Below the pieces are notes generated by a model, which saw only the letters and a program-made list of their open reading frames with translations, made no database searches and was not told the origin of the DNA. A DNA stretch of 11,489 bases from Pseudomonadota bacterium (GTDB lineage: Bacteria > BMS3Abin14). This document shows, one piece after another, positions 6,350 to 11,489 of the stretch (position 1 is the stretch's first letter; each line of letters opens with the position of its first letter). Where the stretch lies: assembly GCA_003229755.1 (NCBI GenBank), contig QIFJ01000153.1, positions 1-11,489 on the forward strand. Direction: 5' to 3'. The translations under genes and the position numbers were made by a program.

Positions 6350-6380
6350 GAATATCTGGAACATATTTTTCCATATATTC
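6350..6380. promoter_or_regulatory. Inverted repeat upstream of the YhcC-like gene
   Basis: GAATATCTGGAA (6350-6361) and TTCCATATATTC (6369-6380) pair over 12 bp with one mismatch and a 7-nt loop. It lies 14-44 nt before the start codon of the reverse-strand radical-SAM gene, where it could be an operator or a leader hairpin. It is AT-rich, has no adjoining T-run and is separate from repeat element copy 2. Confidence 0.4.
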
Positions 6381-6438
6381 TGTAATGTTGGATTATTCCG
6401 CAATTAATTTGCAGGATTCAAGTAAGACAAATTCATAT

Positions 6439-6645
6439 GGCCGGGTTTTTTGGGTGTAATCACTCGCCTTAGCAACCCCCTTGAGCTTCGCTTCGTGATT
6501 CACCAAAACCCCGGCCCTGATTTATATGTATCCATCCAGGGTTCCGATAAAAAGCCTTAAGTGAAAAAGGCGTTGCGAAGGCGAAGGGGTTTTACCGGAA
6601 CACATTTATTATATGTTGATCACCAACTGTTTTGGAGAAGATCCG
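6439..6645 (-). mobile_element. MITE-like element, copy 2, inverted
   Basis: On the reverse strand the order is the same as in copies 1 and 3: a terminal repeat (about 6601-6645), module A (6542-6600, arms TTCCGATAAAAAG and TTTTACCGGAA as read on the plus strand), a 27-bp linker with CATCCAGGGTT, and module B (6441-6514, arms GGGTTTTTTGGGTG/AATCAC and GTGATTCACCAAAACCCC). The outer terminal repeat beyond module B is poorly preserved; only a CATATGAAT remnant remains. The module A end lies directly upstream of the promoter of the Rho_N-domain gene. No coding capacity. Confidence 0.7.
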
Positions 6646-6657
6646 TAATTTTTTCAT

Positions 6658-6694
6658 TATAATACTTCTGCCTTGTGCAGATATATAAAAGGAG
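6658..6694 (+). promoter_or_regulatory. Promoter -10 box and Shine-Dalgarno of the Rho_N-domain gene
   Basis: A perfect TATAAT (6658-6663) lies 37 nt before the ATG at 6701 and AAGGAG (6689-6694) lies 6 nt before it. A recognisable -35 is weak: TTGGAG at 6632-6637 with a long 20-nt spacer, and this falls in the terminal repeat of element copy 2. Confidence 0.5.
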
Positions 6695-6700
6695 TTCAAC

Positions 6701-7351
6701 ATGGGAGATGAGATGAATCTTGACGAGATGAAGGTGGCCGAACTCAAACAGCTGGCTAAAGAACTTGGAATAAAGGGATATTCAGGTCTCAAGAAGGCTG
6801 ATCTTATGGAGAAGATCGGAAGCCACCAGGCCGAAGCACCTCCGGATGTGGAGGAGGCATCGGCTGAAAAGGGGACAGAACCGGTAATCGAAGAAGCTGC
6901 CCCTCTTGAGGGATCACCGGCTGAAGAGCCGCCTGCAGAAGAACCTGTACCAGAACCGGTAGCTGAAGAACCAGCGGCCGAAGAACTCGCCGCAGAGGAA
7001 CCGGTAGCTGAAGAACCGCCTGCCGAAGAACCAGCGGCCGAAGAGCCCGTATCTGAGGAACCACCAACTGAAGAACCGGCAGTTGAAGAACCTCCGGCTG
7101 GGGAAGAGCCTGTGCCGGAAGCTCCGGAGGAAGCAGCGGCCGAAAAACCTAAAAAGAAGACGCCTGAGGGAAAAAAACCAGCCCCGGAGCCTGTGATTCT
7201 TACACCAGAAATGATCGCCATAAAGAAGGAAAAGCGCTCTCTTAAAGGCCAGATCGCAGATGCCGTTTCAGCCGGGGACAGGGAGAAGATCAAGTCCCTT
7301 CGCAACAGGAAAAAGGAGATCAGAAGGCTGCTTAAACGCAGTACTGGATAG
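6701..7351 (+). CDS. Rho_N (SAP-like) domain protein with EEPxAEEP low-complexity centre
   Basis: A 216-residue protein of unknown function in three parts. Residues about 6-40 (MNLDEMKVAELKQLAKELGI, then GYSGLKKADLMEKI) form a Rho_N/SAP-like helix-loop-helix of the kind that binds nucleic acid in transcription termination factor Rho. Residues about 44-148 are acidic low-complexity sequence built on EEPxAEEP/AAEEPV repeats. Residues about 149-216 are strongly basic (KPKKK, then KKEKRSLKGQI and RNRKKEIRRLLKR) and predicted helical or coiled. The composition suggests a nucleic-acid-binding accessory or nucleoid protein. The repeats at DNA level (gaagaaccg/gccgaagaa units) could expand or contract by slippage. 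No signal peptide. The start is well supported by AAGGAG. Confidence 0.85.
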   Translation: MGDEMNLDEMKVAELKQLAKELGIKGYSGLKKADLMEKIGSHQAEAPPDVEEASAEKGTEPVIEEAAPLEGSPAEEPPAEEPVPEPVAEEPAAEELAAEEPVAEEPPAEEPAAEEPVSEEPPTEEPAVEEPPAGEEPVPEAPEEAAAEKPKKKTPEGKKPAPEPVILTPEMIAIKKEKRSLKGQIADAVSAGDREKIKSLRNRKKEIRRLLKRSTG

Positions 7352-7359
7352 AGACCTGG

Positions 7360-7460
7360 TTGAAGGTTGAAAGTTTATGGGATCAGCTCAAAATATTGTG
7401 TATGATCCCATTTCTTTGGTTAATAACTTTCAACTTTAAACTTTTAACTTTCAACTTTTT
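7360..7460 (+). terminator. Terminator-like inverted repeat between convergent genes
   Basis: An inner stem ATGGGATCA (7377-7385) / TGATCCCAT (7403-7411) with a 17-nt loop sits inside outer arms formed by heptad words: GTTGAAAGTT (7366-7375) can pair with AACTTTCAAC at 7425-7434 or 7446-7455. The second alternative is followed by TTTTT (7456-7460), giving an intrinsic-terminator shape for the upstream Rho_N-domain gene. The T-run overlaps the stop codon of the convergent glycosyltransferase gene. Confidence 0.55.
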
Positions 7461-8646
7461 ATGACGCGCTATCTTTCACCACCGCCTCAGCGACCGCGTC
7501 AGTAAAACCGGGTATGAGGTTCTCAGTACTGTTCCATGATGGAAGGGGTCCTACAGCGACCCCTCTCTCGAGATTGTCCAGGGATTTCCGTATGGATCCG
7601 GCAAAAGTTTCGATAGCTTCCTTTTCTTTCCCAACGTCATAGACTAAACCGTTGGCCAGGGCATCTGCTCTGTAACGCGTTATCATATTCAGAGCCTCTT
7701 CCGCAAATTCGTCAGACAGATCTCCCCTGCACAGGTCCGGAAAAGAGATCTCGGAAAGGAGCGTCTGGGCGACCTCTACAGCCATTCGGTTAAGCCCCTT
7801 GTGGGGATCGGAAGAAGAAAGTTCCTGATGTTTGTGCCTGTAGTTCTCGCAGATATCAGACTGACAGATGCCGTTCGTTCCCGTTTCCCGCAGAACGGAC
7901 GCCAGTAAACCTATCTCCAGTCCCCAATTTCGAGGGATCGGCAATTGCCGAGCCAGCTCTGATGTCATCGCAAATTCCCCGGCCAGGGGATACCTTAGAG
8001 ACTCTATGAGATCCAGAAGCGGGGACGAAAGCATTCTTTTCAGTACTTTGACAAGGGGCGCTACCAGCAGCCTGGTGACCCTCCCATCAAGCCGATCGGT
8101 AACCCTGGCGTAATATCCCTTGCAGAAGGAAAAATCCAATCTTGGATCAGACACCGGCATCAGGAGCCGTGAAGGCATTTCAACCGTGTATGTCAAAATG
8201 TCCGCATCGTGGAGGCATATTGAATGAAGCTTATTTCCAGCAAGGAGGTAGCCCAGAGCTATCCACACGTCCCGTCCCTTCCCGGGACCTCCCAGGTCCG
8301 GAAGACCCCTAGCTTCGGCCAGGACAGTTGACAGGTTTGGCCCTTCCGGCCAGACCACTGTAGTCTTCATCGGAAGCGGTTCGAGCAGTGACCGCGCCCT
8401 GTCGAATTCGTCCCTTCCGGCACGGCCAAGGACCATGACGAATTCCGATAAAAAGGCAGTTCCTGACAACTCCTTTAGGATATCCGGGAAGGCCTTCCCA
8501 TCCATCTCCGCTGCGAGGGCAGGAACCAGCAGGGCCATTGGTCGCTCCCCGCCTATCTTAACGAGGTCCTGAGCCAGAACAGAGGGGTCGGAGCCCGGTA
8601 GGCGATGGATCGTAGTAACAGCACCCGCTTGAAGAAAATCTCCCAA
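7459..8646 (-). CDS. GT81-like glycosyltransferase, probable glucosyl-3-phosphoglycerate synthase
   Basis: A 395-residue cytoplasmic GT-A-fold transferase. The sequence opens with GDFLQAGAVTTIHRL, followed by RPMALLVPAL (35-44), PGKGRDVW (121-128), the metal/nucleotide-sugar site HDADILTY (146-153, DxD as D147-A-D149), FCKGYYARV (174-182), RYPLAGEFAM (218-227), NWGLEIG (240-246) and HKHQ (271-274). These match the family that makes glucosyl-3-phosphoglycerate, the precursor of the osmolyte glucosylglycerate; mannosyl-3-phosphoglycerate synthase-like activity is the main alternative. The start is TTG at 8646 with GGAG 7 nt upstream; an ATG closer to the Shine-Dalgarno is out of frame. No cognate phosphatase gene lies in the window. 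Upstream it meets repeat element copy 3. The fold and family are fairly sure, the donor sugar is not. Confidence 0.8.
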   Translation of the reverse strand: MGDFLQAGAVTTIHRLPGSDPSVLAQDLVKIGGERPMALLVPALAAEMDGKAFPDILKELSGTAFLSEFVMVLGRAGRDEFDRARSLLEPLPMKTTVVWPEGPNLSTVLAEARGLPDLGGPGKGRDVWIALGYLLAGNKLHSICLHDADILTYTVEMPSRLLMPVSDPRLDFSFCKGYYARVTDRLDGRVTRLLVAPLVKVLKRMLSSPLLDLIESLRYPLAGEFAMTSELARQLPIPRNWGLEIGLLASVLRETGTNGICQSDICENYRHKHQELSSSDPHKGLNRMAVEVAQTLLSEISFPDLCRGDLSDEFAEEALNMITRYRADALANGLVYDVGKEKEAIETFAGSIRKSLDNLERGVAVGPLPSWNSTENLIPGFTDAVAEAVVKDSAS

Positions 8647-8718
8647 GATATCACTCCATTAAGAAATTTCCCGGCATCTTGTCCGGATTTTACTCTGGTT
8701 TACCAGTAATAAAGGCTC

Positions 8719-8973
8719 ATCTCCAAATTAGTCGATGGGATTTACGTATAATGTATTCATCCAGGGTTCCGGTAAAAGCCCCTTCGCCTTCGCAACCCCC
8801 TTGAGCTTCGCTTCAGGGCCTTTTACCGGAACCCTTAATGGATTAAACATAAAACGCCGGGGTTTTGGTGAATCACGAAGCGGAGCTAGCCTCACGCGCA
8901 GGCGAGTGATTGCACCCAAAAACCCGGCCTGATGAATACACTATACCGAAATCACGCTAACTGATTTAAAGAT
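8719..8973 (+). mobile_element. MITE-like element, copy 3, most complete
   Basis: About 255 bp, bounded by imperfect terminal inverted repeats: left 8719-8765 (ATCTCCAAATTAGT, then GGGATTT and GTATTCATCC) and right 8927-8973 (CTGATGAATACACTATACC, then GAAATCACGCTAACTGATTT). Inside are hairpin A (8767-8831: TTCCGGTAAAAG facing CTTTTACCGGAA), a linker and hairpin B (8857-8927: GGGGTTTTGGTGAATCAC facing GTGATTGCACCCAAAAACCC). The loops of A and B carry the same core (CCTTCGCAACCCCCTTGAGC and related) in opposite orientation. No target-site duplication was recognised. It lies between hisG and the glycosyltransferase gene. No open reading frame of note; the small ORFs across it are shadows. Confidence 0.75.
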
Positions 8974-8991
8974 ATACTTAAATAATCGACC

Positions 8992-9882
8992 TTACAGGAT
9001 CTTGTTGAGGGGATACTCCACGATCCCCTCTGCCCCGTTCTCTAGCAGGTCCGGTATCAGCTTCCTTATTACCTGTTCAGAGACAACCGATTCTACCGAA
9101 TACCAATCACTTGCGTGAAGGCCTGCAACCGTGGGCGCATTGAGGCTGGGGAGTATCGCTACAATAGCCTCCAGGTTGTCACGGTGTACATTCATCTTTA
9201 TGCCCACCATCCCAGTGGCCTTCTCAGCTCCCTTCAACAACATGGAGATCGTACCGATCTTCTTTCTTTTGAATGGGTCCTCATAGGCACCCTTATTAGC
9301 GATGAGATAAGGTCTTGATTGCAGCAATTCATGGATTATTTTCAGCCCGTGGGCCTTGATGGTGCTTCCCGTTTCCGTCACTTCCACGGCTGCATCTGCT
9401 ATGCCCTCCACAACTTTGGCCTCTGTGGTGCCCCAGGAATAATCCACCCTTACCTCGATATTCCGCTCCTCGAAGTATCGTTTAGTGAACCCAACGAGCT
9501 CTGTAGAAACTCGCTTGCCCGCGAGATGTTCTATGGTTTTGATAGGGCTGTTTTTTGCTACAATGAGAACCCACCTTGCAGGACGGGAGCTGACTTTTGA
9601 ATAGGTGAGCTCCTCGACCCATATAACATCCGAGTCGTTTTCAAGGATCCAGTCCCTGCCAGTGATACCAGCATCCAGAATTCCTTCTTCCACGAACCTT
9701 GACATTTCCTGTGCCCTGACCAGTGAAAATGAAAGCTCCTCATCGTCCACTGTCGGAAAGTAATTCCTGGAACCCCTGCTGATCCTCCATCCGGCCTTTT
9801 TGAAGAGCTCTATTGTCGCCTCTTCCAGGCTCCCTGTGGGAATCCCTATCTTTAGTTTTTTTTCGTTGTTGTTCTCTGCCAA
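8992..9882 (-). CDS. hisG: ATP phosphoribosyltransferase HisG, long form
   Basis: Catalyses the first, committed step of histidine synthesis, joining ATP and PRPP. The 296-residue length and a C-terminal domain (about 215-296) make it the long, self-sufficient form with histidine feedback through that ACT-like domain, not the short HisZ-dependent form. Visible motifs are KIGIPTGSL near the start, DAGITGRDW (70-78) and the PRPP-binding EVTETGSTIKAHG (167-179). The TTG at 9882 is preceded by an excellent AGGAGG with 6 nt spacing, so I accept it over later starts. The YchF paralogue lies 61 bp upstream in the same direction; the gap holds a heptad tract. No other his genes are visible. The product call is secure. 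Confidence 0.96.
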   Translation of the reverse strand: MAENNNEKKLKIGIPTGSLEEATIELFKKAGWRISRGSRNYFPTVDDEELSFSLVRAQEMSRFVEEGILDAGITGRDWILENDSDVIWVEELTYSKVSSRPARWVLIVAKNSPIKTIEHLAGKRVSTELVGFTKRYFEERNIEVRVDYSWGTTEAKVVEGIADAAVEVTETGSTIKAHGLKIIHELLQSRPYLIANKGAYEDPFKRKKIGTISMLLKGAEKATGMVGIKMNVHRDNLEAIVAILPSLNAPTVAGLHASDWYSVESVVSEQVIRKLIPDLLENGAEGIVEYPLNKIL

Positions 9883-9902
9883 GATCGTCCTCCTGGTATT
9901 TA

Positions 9903-9930
9903 GTTAAAGTTAAAAGTTGAAGGTTGAAAG
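9903..9930. repeat. Heptad tract between hisG and the YchF paralogue
   Basis: Words GTTAAA, GTTAAAA, GTTGAAG, GTTGAAA occupy almost half of the 61-bp gap between two same-direction genes. It is the same family of tract as at 499-533 and 7360-7460. Confidence 0.7.
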
Positions 9931-9943
9931 CTCAACCATGATT

Positions 9944-10996
9944 TTAGATGTTGAACCTTATTTGTATTACATCACCGTCCCGGATGACATAATCCTTTCC
10001 TTCAACCCTCAGCTCCCCCGATCCCCTTGCTTCGGCAAGCCCTCCGATGGAGCAAAGCTCATCCCAGGACAGTGCTTCGGCTCTGATAAAACCTCTCTCC
10101 ATGTCGGTATGGATCCTCCCGGCAGCCTGAACCGCGGTGGTCCCTTCCGGCACAACCCAGCCCCTGACCTCTTTATCGCTCACCGTGTAGAAGGTGACGA
10201 GGTCAAGCATTCTGAAAACTAATGAAACAAACCGTTCTTTTGACTGCATGTCAAGGCCTGGATCCTTAAGGAAAGGTCCTCTCTCCTCAATCGGTATCTC
10301 CAGAAGCTCCATCTCTAAAAGACCGCAGATCTCCATGTACGATGATCCCGAGTCACTGCATTTTCTTTCCAGTTCCGGATAAATAAATTCACCTGCTTCC
10401 CTCTCCCCGACGTTTGCAATAACCATGAGGGGGTACATGGTCAGAAATTGATATCCTGATATGTCTTTTCTGTCTCCGGCAGCAAGGTCCATGTTCCTTA
10501 TGGGATCACCTTCCTCCAATTGCGCCTTTATCTTTTCCAGAAGGACGGCCTCCCTGGACGCAAGCTTCCCCTCCTTTGCCAGCCGTTCCATACGGCTCTC
10601 AACGGGTAATAGATCCGTAAGGCAGAATTCGTCCGAAAGAGATGACATCTCCTCGAGGATCTCGTCAGCGGGACGACATTGCGAGGCCCTTGGCCCCCAA
10701 AAACCCCTCAGGACCAACGCCATAGCATCAAGGCCCGCCGCTCTGCTTACTATCTGTGACCTGATGCCGCCGCCTTCCTCCGGCCCCAGGTCGCCCAGTT
10801 CAACTATTTCAATCTGTACTGTGGTGTGCTTTTTGGGCCGGCAGACATCAACCAGGCTGTCGAGGCGCTTATCAATAAGCTTGAGATATCTGATCTCGGG
10901 TCCTGTTTGCTTTTCAGGCAGGCTCAGGTCCTCTGAAAGGAGAGAAAGGATAGTTGTAACACCGGATCCTGAATAACCAGCTAGCCCGACCTTCAT
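9944..10996 (-). CDS. YchF/OLA1 paralogue with degenerate nucleotide-binding motifs
   Basis: A 350-residue cytoplasmic protein that is colinear with the translation-associated ATPase YchF. The C-terminal TGS domain (about 263-350) is well kept: FYTVSDKEVRGW, AGRIHTDMERGFIRAE and VEGKDYVIRDGDVIQIRFN. The middle has FLTMYPLMVIANVGE (184-198). The N-terminal P-loop reads GYSGSGVTT (7-15) where YchF has GLPNVGKST, so the Walker A lysine is a valine. The G3 DIAG is replaced by ELGD (66-69). Nucleotide hydrolysis is therefore unlikely, though the scaffold and TGS domain remain. Start ATG at 10996, with a rather distant AGGGG upstream. hisG follows downstream. It could be a divergent, inactive paralogue that still binds ribosomes, with a true YchF elsewhere. 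Confidence 0.85.
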   Translation of the reverse strand: MKVGLAGYSGSGVTTILSLLSEDLSLPEKQTGPEIRYLKLIDKRLDSLVDVCRPKKHTTVQIEIVELGDLGPEEGGGIRSQIVSRAAGLDAMALVLRGFWGPRASQCRPADEILEEMSSLSDEFCLTDLLPVESRMERLAKEGKLASREAVLLEKIKAQLEEGDPIRNMDLAAGDRKDISGYQFLTMYPLMVIANVGEREAGEFIYPELERKCSDSGSSYMEICGLLEMELLEIPIEERGPFLKDPGLDMQSKERFVSLVFRMLDLVTFYTVSDKEVRGWVVPEGTTAVQAAGRIHTDMERGFIRAEALSWDELCSIGGLAEARGSGELRVEGKDYVIRDGDVIQIRFNI

Positions 10997-11042
10997 TGCC
11001 CAAAACCCCTATAAAATATCTTCCTGGATCAAGTAGGCCATG

Positions 11043-11079
11043 ATACTACATTATTTCGAGTTACGATTGTAGTAGTATA
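11043..11079. repeat. Small inverted repeat between divergent genes
   Basis: TACTACA (11044-11050) pairs with TGTAGTA (11068-11074) around a 17-nt loop, 47-78 nt before the start of the YchF paralogue and about 100 nt before the PflX-like gene. It could be an operator or a chance hairpin. Confidence 0.3.
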
Positions 11080-11084
11080 GGAAG

Positions 11085-11163
11085 TTCCAAATTTCGGGTT
11101 CCAGGTTTCACGTTCCATGTATGAATATATGTAATGAGCCTTGGAACTTGGAGCTTGGAACTA
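11085..11163. repeat. Inverted heptad tracts upstream of the PflX-like gene
   Basis: The left tract (11085-11121) splits into GTTCCAA, ATTTCGG, GTTCCAG, GTTTCAC, GTTCCAT, GT. The right tract (11140-11162) reads CTTGGAA, CTTGGAG, CTTGGAA, CT, which is the reverse complement family. The two can form a long imperfect hairpin. This is a third word family with the same 7-bp period as the other tracts in the window. Confidence 0.7.
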
Positions 11164-11170
11164 ACTTAAA

Positions 11171-11489
11171 GTGGAAAACTTCACTCCATCATATCTGAAG
11201 CTGGAACGCGGCGAACTTCAAAGGCGTATCGAAGCCCTGATTGATCTCGCTTCCCCGTGCGCCCTCTGTCCAAGGATGTGCAGATCGGACAGACGTTCAG
11301 GCAGCAAGGGTTACTGCAGGACTGCCTTTTCGCCGGTGATCAGTTCGGCAAGCCCCCACTTCGGTGAGGAGTCTCCCCTTGTGGGCCATGGGGGTTCCGG
11401 CACTATCTTTTTCACAAACTGCAACCTGTGTTGTAACTTCTGCCAGAATTACGATATCAGTCAACAGGGGATCGGTGAGATCATAAGTG
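11171..11489 (+). CDS. PflX-like radical SAM protein, 5' part only
   Basis: The first 106 residues are visible; the gene runs off the right edge. The frame is open from a TAA at 11162-11164, so the GTG at 11171 is the first possible start, although no clear Shine-Dalgarno precedes it. The protein begins with ENFTPSYLKLERGELQRRI, followed by a cysteine cluster C30, C33, C37, C49 (CALCPRMC and GYC), PHFGEESPLVG (62-72), GSGTIFF (75-81) and the radical-SAM site C84, C88, C91 (CNLCCNFC, CX3CX2C) with QNYDISQ after it. This order is that of COG1313/PflX proteins, relatives of pyruvate-formate-lyase activases whose targets are unknown. The extra N-terminal cysteines probably bind another metal cluster or zinc. 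Confidence 0.88.
   Translation, partial: MENFTPSYLKLERGELQRRIEALIDLASPCALCPRMCRSDRRSGSKGYCRTAFSPVISSASPHFGEESPLVGHGGSGTIFFTNCNLCCNFCQNYDISQQGIGEIIS

Noticed and set aside
6592..7305. 237-residue reverse-strand ORF rich in Ser, Gly and Ala
   Set aside because: It is the antisense of the EEPxAEEP repeats of the Rho_N-domain gene; its low-complexity composition follows from those codons, and the plus strand has a clear promoter, Shine-Dalgarno and domain.
2588..8973. CRISPR-like array formed by the repeated hairpins
   Set aside because: The copies are kilobases apart, differently oriented and each about 200-255 bp; there are no regular spacers and no cas genes.
10461..10976. 171-residue plus-strand ORF rich in Ser and Arg
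   Set aside because: Antisense of the YchF paralogue, whose TGS domain is clearly coding on the other strand.

Overview
The window looks like a chromosomal housekeeping and accessory stretch from an anaerobic or metal/sulfur-cycling bacterium, most likely of the former Deltaproteobacteria (Desulfobacterota/Desulfuromonadota). The pointers are a secreted 11-heme c-type cytochrome of the doubled-CXXCH kind, an NfnA-like flavoprotein fragment, a receiver-PilZ regulator, a long-form HflX, two radical-SAM proteins and intergenic 7-bp word repeats. This assignment is inference from gene content; there is no rRNA or other marker to confirm it. No phage, CRISPR, toxin-antitoxin or defence island is visible.

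Layout, left to right: the 5' part of an NfnA-like FAD/NAD-binding subunit (minus strand, cut by the window edge); a roughly 600-bp gene-free stretch holding heptad repeats and a long 121-nt imperfect palindrome; engB (plus); the 11-heme cytochrome (minus), convergent with engB; an intergenic repeat element and a structured leader; a receiver-PilZ gene and hflX (plus, probably one operon, with hflX lacking a canonical start codon); a YhcC-like radical-SAM protein (minus), convergent with hflX by only 8 bp; a second repeat element; a Rho_N-domain protein with an EEPxAEEP low-complexity centre (plus); a GpgS-like glycosyltransferase (minus); a third repeat element; hisG and a degenerate YchF paralogue (both minus, YchF paralogue upstream); heptad repeats; and the 5' part of a PflX-like radical-SAM protein (plus, cut by the window edge).

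The genes do not form one pathway. Three translation-linked P-loop families (EngB, HflX, a YchF relative) lie within about 10 kb. HflX is co-transcribed with a receiver-PilZ protein, so a signalling input next to a stress-responsive ribosome GTPase is plausible. The glycosyltransferase would fit osmolyte (glucosylglycerate) synthesis, and HisG starts histidine synthesis without other his genes nearby.

The most unusual material is non-coding. A MITE-like element of about 250 bp, made of two hairpins that carry inverted copies of one core and bounded by imperfect terminal inverted repeats of about 45 bp, occurs three times (about 2588-2799, 6439-6645 inverted, 8719-8973). A folded leader overlaps the ribosome-binding site of the receiver-PilZ gene. 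A large palindrome precedes engB. The YchF paralogue has lost the Walker A lysine. None of these was checked against databases or folding software.
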